Assembly: GCA_017303995.1 (NCBI GenBank)
Contig: JAFLBE010000025.1
Location: forward strand, 1-64,000
Source: Bacteroidota bacterium
GTDB taxonomy: Bacteria; Bacteroidota; JABWAT01
DNA length: 64,000 bases
Direction: 5' to 3'
Position numbers and translations under genes: made by a program. This document shows, piece by piece, positions 34,030 through 42,020 of the stretch. The first letter of the stretch is position 1. Every line of letters begins with the position of its first letter. The notes beneath the pieces are model-generated. The model was not told the origin of the DNA, ran no database searches, and saw only the letters and a list, made by a program, of their open reading frames with translations.

Positions 34030-36444
34030 CTACTCCCTACGACCTACCAGTTTGTGATTCCAGAAATTCAGATAAATCTGCTCCCAGCTTTGTGATTCTG
34101 CATAGGTTCTTGCCGCTTTCGACATTTCTTTTCTTTTCACGTCATCAGTAAGAAGATCTATCAAAGCAGTTGCAAGCTCATCCGTGTTTTTAGCATGGGT
34201 GACGATGCCTGTAATTCCGTCCTGAACAATATCTTTCGGACCGCCAATATTGCTGACGATGGCCGGAACACCGCTCGCGAGTGATTCCAGAACCACATTT
34301 CCAAACGTATCAGTCGTGCTGGGGAAGAGAAAAACATCTGCAGAGGCAAAACTTTTATACAACGATTCTCCGCCCATGAATCCGGTAAAAACGGTGTTCG
34401 TATCTTTCAGTTCAGATTTCAGTTCTTTCAGATACGGTCCGTCACCCACAATCACAAGAGAGGCAGACGGAACTGCTTTATGGACTTTTTTCCAGACTTC
34501 AGGCAGCAGATCAAGATCTTTTTCCTTCGCAACCCGACCAACATAAATGACTTTTTTTCCGCCATTCAGACCAAAACTGTCAAATGCATGTTTCACTCTT
34601 TTGGTCGGTGAGAAGGATTCCAGATCAGTTCCATGCGGAAACAGGAACATTTTGGTGGGATCAATTCCCTTCCTCACCAGCTGATTCCGGTAATGGGAAC
34701 TAGGCACGTAAACGAGATCAGCCTGATCATAAAACCAGGTCATGTACTTCCAGGCCACTTCTTCCATGGCTTTGTCATCGGTGTAATACCGCACATACCC
34801 GGGAAAATCAGTGTGATAAATCATTGTGATTCTCAGATTGAGCAGTTTTGCAGCCCATAAGGCAGCAAGTCCGACCGAACCGGGAGTAGAGATGATAACT
34901 TCGGTAAACCCTTCCTTTTCGAAATATTGCACCATTTCAAGAAACGGCGGGAAGGCAATCGTAAACGAATCATTTTGCGGAAGTTTAAAGTCACCGACCG
35001 GAGTAAAGTTTTTCAGCGGGAGTCCGTGATCCTGAATTTCTTCGTTGGTACAGGTGACGATGACAAGCTGATGTTTATGCTTCAACCCGGCTTCCACCAT
35101 TTTCCTGATCACGACAGCAACGCCGTTCACATCGGTAAACGTATCGGTCACCCAGGCTTTTTTCGGATTCGAGTAAAAATCCAGATCTTTTCTGAGGTAT
35201 TTTTTGCTGACGGTCCGGAAGAATTCACGGCTCTTGTTATAGTTAAGAAAGGAAATGAGATATGGAACCATTCCGATTCCGACAGGAACGATTGAAGAAA
35301 GACTTTGAATGGATCCGAAAATGGATCCTTCTGAAATTTTATTGATGGCTTTGCGGGTAAATCTGAACAGCAATTCGTTCGTCACCCGGTTGGCAACTTC
35401 AAAGGTTTTGGCATTCAGTTGCCGTTTTTTTTGCGGATCGAGAATGTTTTCATCCTTCCCCCACTCTTCATTCAGATGAGTAAGATTCGTCATCAGGTAT
35501 TGTTTAAAATCCTGCTGTGATTTTTTCCCACGAAGCCGGTTGATGACAAACGTCATTTTATCCCGGAACGAGATGGAAGCTTCTTCACTTCCGACAAATC
35601 CGCCGACTACATTCATGGCATTACCAAAGCCTCCGCTTGATCCCTTTCCGGCAAAATACTTATTTCTGTAGTAGGAAAAAATCGTATAGTAGAGTCCGTG
35701 GGCAAAACTGACTGAAGTTTCCGGAATACAGGTGGCATCCGAGTGTTTTTCTTCAATTCCGAGTAAAAAATCAGGAACGGTTTCGGCATCTTTTACAAAC
35801 GTGTAACCCCGGGCGATGAACAATCCGCTGTGATCATCAGATCCGCCTGTGTACCCTTTTTGCCAGCCGGCTGGTGCGATTGGGAGTCCGGTATGATCGG
35901 CAAGGATACGGTCATATACTTCGGGTGTGAGTGCCCGTGTAACATCCCGAATCAGTTTATTTTCGATGGCATTGCTTTGTCCGTTTGCCACTTCAAGCAC
36001 ATCAAAAAGAAGTAAACATTTCTCAAACGTTTCAATCGTCAGTTTCCCGGCAACATTATATAAAGGATGGGCACAGGAATGGACGATTTTTTCCTGACGG
36101 AGATAACCAAGCAGATCGTAGACATTTTCACGGAGATGATCGATGTCGGCAAATTGTTTTTCAGAAATACCGTAACAGGGAACGTGAATGGCACAGCCGT
36201 CTTCAGGAAACCAGGTCGTGGCTTCTACACTGATAAAAGCATCAGGGTGATGGGCAATTTCAAGTGCACCGTTGATGGTATCATGATCGGTAATCGTGAC
36301 AAAATCCATTCCACGCCGTTTGGCTGATTCGTAAAGGAAAGCGGGTTGGGTGTAGGATTCAGGTGCACCGATTTGCCGGAGCAGCCATTCTGAAGGTTTG
36401 TCACTGTATTTGGAGTGGATGTGCAGATCTGCTTTTTTCAGCAT
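34030..36444 (-). CDS. PHP-domain / family 4 glycosyltransferase fusion
   Basis: 804 residues. N-terminal PHP phosphoesterase domain (~1-290): KADLHIHSKYSDKPSEW, FVTITDHDTINGALEIA, SVEATTWFPEDGCAIHV and GGSDDHSGLFIARGYT give the metal-binding His/Asp set. Residues ~290-420 are a linker. From ~425 a GT-B glycosyltransferase: FTDVNGVAVVIRKMVEA, ISTPGSVGLAALWAAKL, YHTDFPGYVRYY, VYVPSSHYRNQLVRKGI, then KVIYVGRVAKEKDLDLLPEV, IVGDGPYLKELK, FLFPSTTDTFGNVVLESLASGVPAIVS and GGPKDIV, typical of mannosyl- and glucosyltransferases. A sugar-nucleotide or lipid acceptor is likely, but the substrate is unknown. AAGGA precedes ATG 36444. The final codons lie in a low-complexity repeat. Confidence 0.88.
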   Translation of the reverse strand: MLKKADLHIHSKYSDKPSEWLLRQIGAPESYTQPAFLYESAKRRGMDFVTITDHDTINGALEIAHHPDAFISVEATTWFPEDGCAIHVPCYGISEKQFADIDHLRENVYDLLGYLRQEKIVHSCAHPLYNVAGKLTIETFEKCLLLFDVLEVANGQSNAIENKLIRDVTRALTPEVYDRILADHTGLPIAPAGWQKGYTGGSDDHSGLFIARGYTFVKDAETVPDFLLGIEEKHSDATCIPETSVSFAHGLYYTIFSYYRNKYFAGKGSSGGFGNAMNVVGGFVGSEEASISFRDKMTFVINRLRGKKSQQDFKQYLMTNLTHLNEEWGKDENILDPQKKRQLNAKTFEVANRVTNELLFRFTRKAINKISEGSIFGSIQSLSSIVPVGIGMVPYLISFLNYNKSREFFRTVSKKYLRKDLDFYSNPKKAWVTDTFTDVNGVAVVIRKMVEAGLKHKHQLVIVTCTNEEIQDHGLPLKNFTPVGDFKLPQNDSFTIAFPPFLEMVQYFEKEGFTEVIISTPGSVGLAALWAAKLLNLRITMIYHTDFPGYVRYYTDDKAMEEVAWKYMTWFYDQADLVYVPSSHYRNQLVRKGIDPTKMFLFPHGTDLESFSPTKRVKHAFDSFGLNGGKKVIYVGRVAKEKDLDLLPEVWKKVHKAVPSASLVIVGDGPYLKELKSELKDTNTVFTGFMGGESLYKSFASADVFLFPSTTDTFGNVVLESLASGVPAIVSNIGGPKDIVQDGITGIVTHAKNTDELATALIDLLTDDVKRKEMSKAARTYAESQSWEQIYLNFWNHKLVGRRE

Positions 36445-36834
36445 AATTCCTTTTTAAATTCTTTTACCACGAAGGACACGAAGGAAATTCAATGAGCACG
36501 AAGAAATTTCCATTTATTATTTAGTACCAATAATTTTTATTCTAAAAGACTTTGTAACCTTTTGAAATTAAACTTTGTGTGCTCTGTGGTTAACGCATTT
36601 TGGTATTTTCACCTGCAAAGTTCGGGAAGGGGTTTTACCTGAATGCGAAGGGGATGTTAAGGATTGATGAAGAAAGATGAAAATTCAAAGAACAGCTTGC
36701 CAATAACCGTATTCTTATGATCCCCGTCAACAAATCAGCCTGCTTTATCTCTGGTTTGATCTTCAGCACGTCAGGTCAACCTGATTTTCCTGATTTTTGC
36801 ATCTGTAAGAACATCCCGGAACAAGGAAACCAAA
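36445..36834. other. Gene-free gap with CCACGAAGGACACGAAGG repeat
   Basis: 36462-36510 contains TTTTACCACGAAGGACACGA followed by AGG, and 36565-36605 contains TTTGTGTGCTCTGTGGTTAA, both fragments of the CCTCTGTG family seen at 7034-7505. 36660-36800 shows no repeat, gene or clear promoter. Confidence 0.5.
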
Positions 36835-37071
36835 ATGTCTGCCACCTGCGAAAATTGCATCCACTCTACATTTACGACCGGTTCGTTTGACCGGTGCAAA
36901 CTTGCAGAACAATTGAAAGATAAACCTGCCGGACTTACTGGCGAACATTATTACGCGGTAAAACCTTACTTTTATTTTCAGGTTCACCGGAAGGCAAGCT
37001 GTGCTCAGTTTGAAGAAAAACTAAAAGCACCCGTTTTACTTTGGGGACAGAAAAGTCAGATCAAAACCTGA
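36835..37071 (+). CDS. Small cysteine-containing protein, 78 aa
   Basis: Hypothetical. Four cysteines (SATCENCIHSTF, then FDRCKLAE and KASCAQFEE), the first two as CxxC, suggest a single zinc or Fe-S site. The middle, LTGEHYYAVKPYFYFQVHRK, is aromatic. No signal peptide. AAGGA lies 8 bases before the ATG and a bidirectional terminator follows, so it is a monocistronic unit facing the tRNA array. Family not recognised; possibly a small zinc-ribbon regulator. Confidence 0.65.
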   Translation: MSATCENCIHSTFTTGSFDRCKLAEQLKDKPAGLTGEHYYAVKPYFYFQVHRKASCAQFEEKLKAPVLLWGQKSQIKT

Positions 37072-37098
37072 TTTTGAATTTCAACATTTTGTATTAAT

Positions 37099-37130
37099 AA
37101 AAAAGCCAGTCCTGCGACTGGCTTTTTTAT
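37099..37130. terminator. Bidirectional rho-independent terminator
   Basis: AAAAGCCAGTC-CTGC-GACTGGCTTTT between the small Cys protein (plus) and the tRNA-Ser array (minus); it can end both. Confidence 0.9.
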
Positions 37131-37132
37131 TG

Positions 37133-37219
37133 CGGAAAAGGGGGGATTCGAACCCCCGTTACCATTACTGGTAAAACGGTTTTCGAGACCGTCGCGATCA
37201 ACCACTCTGCCACTTTTCC
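37133..37219 (-). tRNA. tRNA-Ser(CGA), intact copy
   Basis: Cloverleaf on the minus strand: acceptor GGAAAAG/CTTTTCC, D-arm GCAGAGTGGTTGATCGC, anticodon stem-loop ACGGT-CTCGAAA-ACCGT (anticodon CGA, reads UCG), long variable arm TTACC..GGTAA typical of class II tRNA, T arm GGGGG-TTCGAAT-CCCCC. The 3' CCA is not encoded. It is the last (promoter-distal) of three tandem copies spaced 196 bases apart; the other two have an inserted T arm. Confidence 0.95.
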
Positions 37220-37270
37220 TGAGACACATTTTTAATCATTCAAATCACAAACAACAAACTTTTTCCATTG

Positions 37271-37415
37271 TGGAAAAGGGGGATTCCCCAAGACACGCTT
37301 TGCGGGTCGACGGGTCCGCGTCAGTCTACTGACTGACTTGGAGAACCCAAGCCGTTACCATTACTGGTAAAACGGTTTTCGAGACCGTCGCGATCAACCA
37401 CTCTGCCACTTTTCC
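37271..37415 (-). pseudogene. tRNA-Ser(CGA) copy with T-arm insertion (1)
   Basis: Acceptor stem, D-arm, anticodon stem-loop and variable arm are identical to the intact copy, but the T arm carries 56 extra bases between GGGTTC and GAATCC (plus a 3-base change). The insert contains the inverted pairs CCAAG/CTTGG, CAGTC/GACTG and GCGG/CCGC, and is bordered by CCCAAG on both sides on the plus strand. Unless the insert is removed, the T arm cannot form normally, so I call it a pseudogene; a processed functional tRNA is not excluded. Confidence 0.8.
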
Positions 37416-37466
37416 TGAGACACATTATTAATCATTCAAATCACAAACAACAAACTTTTTCCATTG

Positions 37467-37611
37467 CGGAAAAGGGGGATTCCCCAAGACACGCTTTGCG
37501 GGTCGACGGGTCCGCGTCAGTCTACAGACTGACTTGGAGAACCCAAGACGTTACCATTACTGGTAAAACGGTTTTCGAGACCGTCGCGATCAACCACTCT
37601 GCCACTTTTCC
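37467..37611 (-). pseudogene. tRNA-Ser(CGA) copy with T-arm insertion (2)
   Basis: Same structure as 37271-37415, differing by few bases in the insert (TAGACT vs TGTAGACT) and repeating the 51-bp spacer as well, so a 196-bp unit was duplicated after the insertion. This copy is promoter-proximal on the minus strand; no promoter was identified in 37612-37715. Confidence 0.8.
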
Positions 37612-37715
37612 GGGGTTGTTAAATTCAGAATGACAAAAATCGGGTATTTCAGTCGGTAAGGCAAAGATTCCCTCTGAAATAATTTAAAAACTACTGATTC
37701 TTTGCCTGCCTGCTT

Positions 37716-38219
37716 TCAATCAAGTAATTCAGTTGGTATCGTTTTCTTTATTTTCTCTGCCTGATCTGCCGTGAGCAGGGTTTTCATTTTCAAAACAGGC
37801 TTTTTGTAGGAAGCATCAAGCCTCATTTTCTCATATACTTTCCCGTTGATATAAAACAGAATACTTTTCCTTTTTTTGCCTTTTGCCAGCGTGTTCAGTT
37901 TTTTAAGTCCGACTTTGGTGAGGGTCAGTGAAAGCTGAACATCTTCAGTTTTGTTTTTGATAAACTCAACTTTTTCAAGATCTGAATTTTCAAGCTGGAC
38001 AACCGGATCAAGAATCAGAACATCATTTTTTCCCTGAAGATCCTGAATCAGGGAATCATCCAAACCGTCAGCTGATTTTGCTTCCAAATGAATACGAAAG
38101 ACAAACGGATCAGGTTTTGCAACTTCCGCAACAGGTTCAGGTTTTGCAACCGGTTGGGGGGATTGACAGGCTGCCAATCCAACAATAGCTAAACCTAAAA
38201 ATAATAATCGCTTATCCAT
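37716..38219 (-). CDS. Lipoprotein with SecD P1-head-like domain
   Basis: 167 residues. Lipobox IVGLAACQSP (lipidated Cys at about residue 19), then a Pro/Val/Lys linker (PVAKPEPVAEVAKPDP). The C-terminal ~110 residues contain VQLSLTLTKVGLKKLNTLA and YINGKVYEKMRLDASYKKP, ending LLTADQAEKIKK. That layout resembles the periplasmic head subdomain of SecD (where a beta-strand 'IxLDGKVYxAP' follows the same helix), though it stands alone here. Anchored in the inner or outer membrane, facing the periplasm. Role unknown. Two bases separate it from the thioesterase gene upstream. Confidence 0.7.
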   Translation of the reverse strand: MDKRLLFLGLAIVGLAACQSPQPVAKPEPVAEVAKPDPFVFRIHLEAKSADGLDDSLIQDLQGKNDVLILDPVVQLENSDLEKVEFIKNKTEDVQLSLTLTKVGLKKLNTLAKGKKRKSILFYINGKVYEKMRLDASYKKPVLKMKTLLTADQAEKIKKTIPTELLD

Positions 38220-38221
38220 CT

Positions 38222-38641
38222 TTACTCCGTCATCATCGCCAGATAGCTTTCAGGTATATTCGTTGCTTTTCCAGACTTGTCAACAAAAACCAGAACAGAA
38301 TCCGCTGTGTGAATCAGTTCATTCTTCTGGTTGAACAATTCGTAAGAGATTGTCATGGCAACTCTTTTTTTGGATGAAATCCAGGTGTGGATCGAGATTT
38401 CATCATCCATGTAAGCCGGTTTTTTAAATTCCATGTGGACGGAAGCCACTACCGGAACCGCAGATTGTTTCAAAAAATCATCAAAGCTCATTCCCTTTTC
38501 TTTCAGGAAAAAAACCCGGGCAGATTCGAGCCAGTTCAGGTAAACCGCATTATTCACATGATGAAAAAAATCAAGTTCGTACGATTGAACTGTTGTTTTG
38601 AAAATGATCGTATCTGAAATCCGGTGTTTTAAACCATCCAT
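38222..38641 (-). CDS. YbgC-type acyl-CoA thioesterase (4HBT fold)
   Basis: Hotdog-fold thioesterase hydrolysing acyl-CoA. 139 residues from ATG 38641; a TTG 12 bases earlier sits directly on its own Shine-Dalgarno-like AAAGGG and is unlikely. Family signature YELDFFHHVNNAVYLNWLESARVFFL (catalytic Asp followed by HxNN-Y-x-x-W/F-E) is split here as ELDFFHHVNNAVYLNW and LESAR. MEFKKPAYMDDEISIHTWI and FVDKSGKATNIP follow. Substrate chain length cannot be read. In an operon with VanZ-like and NAD(P)HX repair genes. Confidence 0.88.
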   Translation of the reverse strand: MDGLKHRISDTIIFKTTVQSYELDFFHHVNNAVYLNWLESARVFFLKEKGMSFDDFLKQSAVPVVASVHMEFKKPAYMDDEISIHTWISSKKRVAMTISYELFNQKNELIHTADSVLVFVDKSGKATNIPESYLAMMTE

Positions 38642-39021
38642 TTTTTGAACCAACCCTTTGATATAAATAAATAGGAAACCAAGGAACCCAGAATGACGCC
38701 GGTCAGATCAGAAACCCAATCGAGTAAATCCATAAAACGGCCAGGAATAAAGTCCTGGTAAACTTCATCAAAACCGGCGTAAGCAGCACCTAAAACCCAC
38801 ACCAAAATAAAAAGCCGGGAAAGTTTCATCTCTGACTTTTCAGTATTTCCCCACCGGAAAAGCAGAAAGCCCAGACCGAAATATTCCATCAGATGAAGCA
38901 ATTTATCGGGAGACAGCTGCACGACATGAGGCAAATCAGGTGCAGGAATTGAAGATAAAGTCGTAATAATCAGTAAATAGATAAAAACGGGAATCCGAAA
39001 AAACCAGACACTTTTACTCAT
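38629..39021 (-). CDS. VanZ-like membrane protein
   Basis: 130 residues, about four membrane helices: FFRIPVFIYLLIITTLSSIP, LLHLMEYFGLGFLLFRWG, LFILVWVLGAAYAGFDEVYQ and LTGVILGSLVSYLFI. The D-K-x-x-H-x-x-x-Y/F-x-x-L pattern and the later F-D-E-x-x-Q-x-F-x-P-G-R segment are hallmarks of the VanZ family (best known from a teicoplanin-resistance protein, general function unknown). Start overlaps nnr by 8 bases, end overlaps the thioesterase gene, so it is translationally coupled to both. Confidence 0.85.
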   Translation of the reverse strand: MSKSVWFFRIPVFIYLLIITTLSSIPAPDLPHVVQLSPDKLLHLMEYFGLGFLLFRWGNTEKSEMKLSRLFILVWVLGAAYAGFDEVYQDFIPGRFMDLLDWVSDLTGVILGSLVSYLFISKGWFKKWMV

Positions 39022-40564
39022 TCATCAAATCCATAATCGCAGCAGGAATAAACTCAATCAGTTTCGAGGCGGTAAGTCCGTATTCAGTGGTTTCTTTCAC
39101 CGCAAGATCAGCAGCAAGTCCGTGAAGAAAAACTCCATCCGCAGCGGCATCTTCAAGAAAAGAACCCTGGGCAATCATGCTGGCGATAATACCCGACAAC
39201 ACATCACCGGTTCCGGCAGTTGCAAGTCCGGTATTTCCGGTCGGATTCACAATCACCAATCCGCCAGGGGAAGCAATCAGCGTATGAGGTCCTTTCAGAA
39301 TCACAACCTGCTCAATTCTCGCAGCAAAATCACGGACCACATCAATCGGATTTTCCATGACTGCTTCTACTGAAAGTCCGGTCAGGCGGCAAAATTCACC
39401 AAGATGCGGAGTTAAAATCAACGGGGCTTTTACTTTTTTGAAAAGATCGTCAAAACCGGAAAAGGCAAATAAGCCATCCGCATCCAAAACCACAGGAAGT
39501 TCTGCTTCCAGAACCAACTCACGAACAAACTGCATGGCTTCTTCACTTCTGCCAAGACCCGGACCGACAACCAGGCAATCTGCTTTTTCCATCCGTTCAC
39601 TGATGGGAGCTGAATCGAGAATCGACCGGTTCCATTCCGCAGGAAACACGAGCGCATCTGTTAATTGTGCAGCAACAAGCGGATAACTGTTCCGGGCCGT
39701 CACAACCGTCACCATTCCGCAACCCGACGCATATCCGGCTTTGGCAGTCAGAACAGGTGCACCATGCATGCCCGGTGAACCACCAAAAATAACAACATGA
39801 CCCGCATCGTATTTATGCATGGTTTTTAAACGGGATGGGAAAAAGGAAGCTACATCGGGTTTGGTGTTTAAACTAACTTTGGTCTGATTCAGCAATCTGG
39901 CAGGAAGGCCGATTTCGATGAGTTTCACGTCACCTGTATAAACCGGACCATCATTTACAAAATATCCTTGTTTATAGGCGCCAAGGGCAAACGTTAGTTC
40001 GGCTTTTACACAGGTATTCGAGATTTTACCGTTATCAGGATTGAGTCCGGTAGGAAGGTCGACAGAGTAGGTTGGTGACGGATTTGCATTCATCCATTCA
40101 ACTGCACTGAAAATGAGCGGGTTAAGTTCAGATCCGGTCGCACCAGTACCCAGAATGGCATCAATATTCACATCAGAGGGAGCCAATTCCCAGATTTTTG
40201 ATGAATCTGAAAGCGTGGTAATGCTCAATTCCTGATCCGGATCCAGCTCAGTAAGTTTGGTCAGGATGTCATACTGCCGGCGGGCATCAATTGAAAGCTG
40301 ATCAAAGGGAAAAAGTAGGATGACAACAACTTTCCACCCTTTTGAAACGAGTTCCCTGGCGATAACAAGTCCGTCACCGCCATTATTTCCTTTTCCGCAG
40401 AAAAGAGTGGCAACCGGAAATTTGATATCAGAGTGGATCGAATGGATGAGGCTGGCAACACCCCGTCCTGCATTTTCCATTAAAACGAGGGAAGGAATTC
40501 CGATGTCCTGGATCGTTTGCCGGTCGACCTCCCGCATCAGACCTGAAGACAGGATCGGTTCCAT
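39014..40564 (-). CDS. nnr: Bifunctional NAD(P)H-hydrate epimerase / ADP-dependent dehydratase
   Basis: Repairs hydrated NADH/NADPH. N-terminal epimerase (~1-215): LVLMENAGRGVASLI, FCGKGNNGGDGLVIARELVSKG, AILGTGATG and SVDLPTGLNPD. C-terminal ADP-dependent dehydratase (~230-515): HKYDAGHVVIFGGSPGMHGAPVLTAKA, CLVVGPGLG, LVLDADGLFAF, LTPHLGEFCRLTG, VILKGPHTLIASP and NPTGNTGLATAGTGDVLSGIIA (catalytic Asp region). 516 residues, full length. It lies 8 bases downstream of nuoN, so it is probably co-transcribed with complex I, the main consumer of NADH. Confidence 0.95.
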   Translation of the reverse strand: MEPILSSGLMREVDRQTIQDIGIPSLVLMENAGRGVASLIHSIHSDIKFPVATLFCGKGNNGGDGLVIARELVSKGWKVVVILLFPFDQLSIDARRQYDILTKLTELDPDQELSITTLSDSSKIWELAPSDVNIDAILGTGATGSELNPLIFSAVEWMNANPSPTYSVDLPTGLNPDNGKISNTCVKAELTFALGAYKQGYFVNDGPVYTGDVKLIEIGLPARLLNQTKVSLNTKPDVASFFPSRLKTMHKYDAGHVVIFGGSPGMHGAPVLTAKAGYASGCGMVTVVTARNSYPLVAAQLTDALVFPAEWNRSILDSAPISERMEKADCLVVGPGLGRSEEAMQFVRELVLEAELPVVLDADGLFAFSGFDDLFKKVKAPLILTPHLGEFCRLTGLSVEAVMENPIDVVRDFAARIEQVVILKGPHTLIASPGGLVIVNPTGNTGLATAGTGDVLSGIIASMIAQGSFLEDAAADGVFLHGLAADLAVKETTEYGLTASKLIEFIPAAIMDLMNE

Positions 40565-40572
40565 AAATTAAC

Positions 40573-42006
40573 TTACCAGAGTGAGGTGATCCAGCCTGTG
40601 AAGACCGGGGGGTAAATGCCCGAAACCAGAATGATCACGGCTGCGAGGATTAATCCGGTCAGTGCAAAAGCACCGGCGGGATTGGCAATCACTTCAGTCG
40701 ATTCTGGCCGGGTGTAGAGAGAAAGGATAATTCTGAGATAATATCCGACGGAAACCATCGAAGTTACAACGCCAAGAATGACAAGACCAAGATGTCCGCT
40801 TTCGTAGGCGTTAAGGAAAACAAGATACTTCCCAACAAATCCACCCATCGGGGGAATTCCCATCAGGGAAATAACCGCAATTGTTAAAATCACGCCTTCC
40901 GTCCGGTGAGAGAAACCAAGTCCTTTGAGAGAGTCAAGGGTAACCGGATTGCCGTCTTTTTCAAGATAGCCAACAACTGCAAAGGCGGCGAACGTGGTAA
41001 TTCCGTAAACGAAAACATAGTAAGCCAATGCCTGATACCCGTCGGTGGTTTGTGACAATAATGCCAGCAGTAAATACCCGGCGTGGGCAACAGACGAATA
41101 ACCCAGAATCCGTTTCACGTTGGTTTGGGCGAGAGCTGTTACGTTACCAATAATCATGGAAAGTGCAGCTACGACCGCAACAACGGCAGCCCATTTGGCA
41201 GACGGAACCGGGAATAATTTCATTGAAACCAGAGCCAGCGTCATAAAGGTTGCCATTTTACCGCCGGTTGCCAGAAATGCGCTTGAAACGGTTGGTGCAC
41301 CCTGATACACGTCAGGTGCCCAGAAGTGGAACGGAACTGCTGAAACTTTAAAGAAAAATCCGGTGAGCATCAGGCCGATTCCAACCCAGAAAAAGGCACC
41401 AGGAGTTTGTGATGCCAGATAGTCAGCTATGCGGGTCAGATTGGTTGTGCCGGTTGCGCCGTAAATGAGAGCAATGCCATATAAAAGAAATCCGGCAGCA
41501 AAAGCACCGATCAGGAAGTATTTCATGGCAGATTCGTTGGAACGAACATCCTTGCGTTTCAGTCCGGCCATGGCGTAAAACGGGATAGACATGGTTTCGA
41601 TACCGATGAAAACCATAATGAGGTCATTGGCTGAAACCATCATCAGCATACCGGTAATAGCAAAAGCCTGAAGGGCATAAAATTCGCCCAGATAAATGCC
41701 ATCTTTCTGAAGAAGATTTGCAGAGATCATTGAATGAAGAAAAGCAAGCACAAGAATCATAATTCCGCCAACCACAGCAAACGAACCGGTGTTCACCATT
41801 CCGCTGAAAGCAGAAGCAGATGGCACGGTGACAAACGTCAGCGCCAGAAAAGAAATCAGATACCCTGAACCGGCAACCCAGGGCAGCATTTTGCTCTGAA
41901 CTTTCGATGCAGACATCATCATGAGAACGATTGCTGAAAGCAGAACAATCAGAACCGGTGCAACGGACAGTGTGTCCCTGAGAAGCAGATTAAGATCAAT
42001 TGGCAT
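40573..42006 (-). CDS. nuoN: NADH-quinone oxidoreductase subunit N
   Basis: Antiporter-type proton-translocating membrane subunit of complex I. 477 residues with about 14 hydrophobic helices; family motifs FIGIETMSIPFYAMAGLKR (conserved Glu), KYFLIGAFAAGFLLYG, FFKVSAVPFHFWAPDVYQGAPT (conserved Lys), TNVKRILGYSSVAHAGYLL and GIPPMGGFVGKYLVF. Last gene of the nuo operon (A to N), 14 bases after nuoM. Confidence 0.96.
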   Translation of the reverse strand: MPIDLNLLLRDTLSVAPVLIVLLSAIVLMMMSASKVQSKMLPWVAGSGYLISFLALTFVTVPSASAFSGMVNTGSFAVVGGIMILVLAFLHSMISANLLQKDGIYLGEFYALQAFAITGMLMMVSANDLIMVFIGIETMSIPFYAMAGLKRKDVRSNESAMKYFLIGAFAAGFLLYGIALIYGATGTTNLTRIADYLASQTPGAFFWVGIGLMLTGFFFKVSAVPFHFWAPDVYQGAPTVSSAFLATGGKMATFMTLALVSMKLFPVPSAKWAAVVAVVAALSMIIGNVTALAQTNVKRILGYSSVAHAGYLLLALLSQTTDGYQALAYYVFVYGITTFAAFAVVGYLEKDGNPVTLDSLKGLGFSHRTEGVILTIAVISLMGIPPMGGFVGKYLVFLNAYESGHLGLVILGVVTSMVSVGYYLRIILSLYTRPESTEVIANPAGAFALTGLILAAVIILVSGIYPPVFTGWITSLW

Positions 42007-42020
42007 GGTGAAAATCCATG

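Noticed and set aside
37271-37611. Group I or protein-spliced intron in tRNA
   Set aside because: The insert is ~56 bases and in the T loop; group I introns are far longer and usually in the anticodon loop. No intron core is present.
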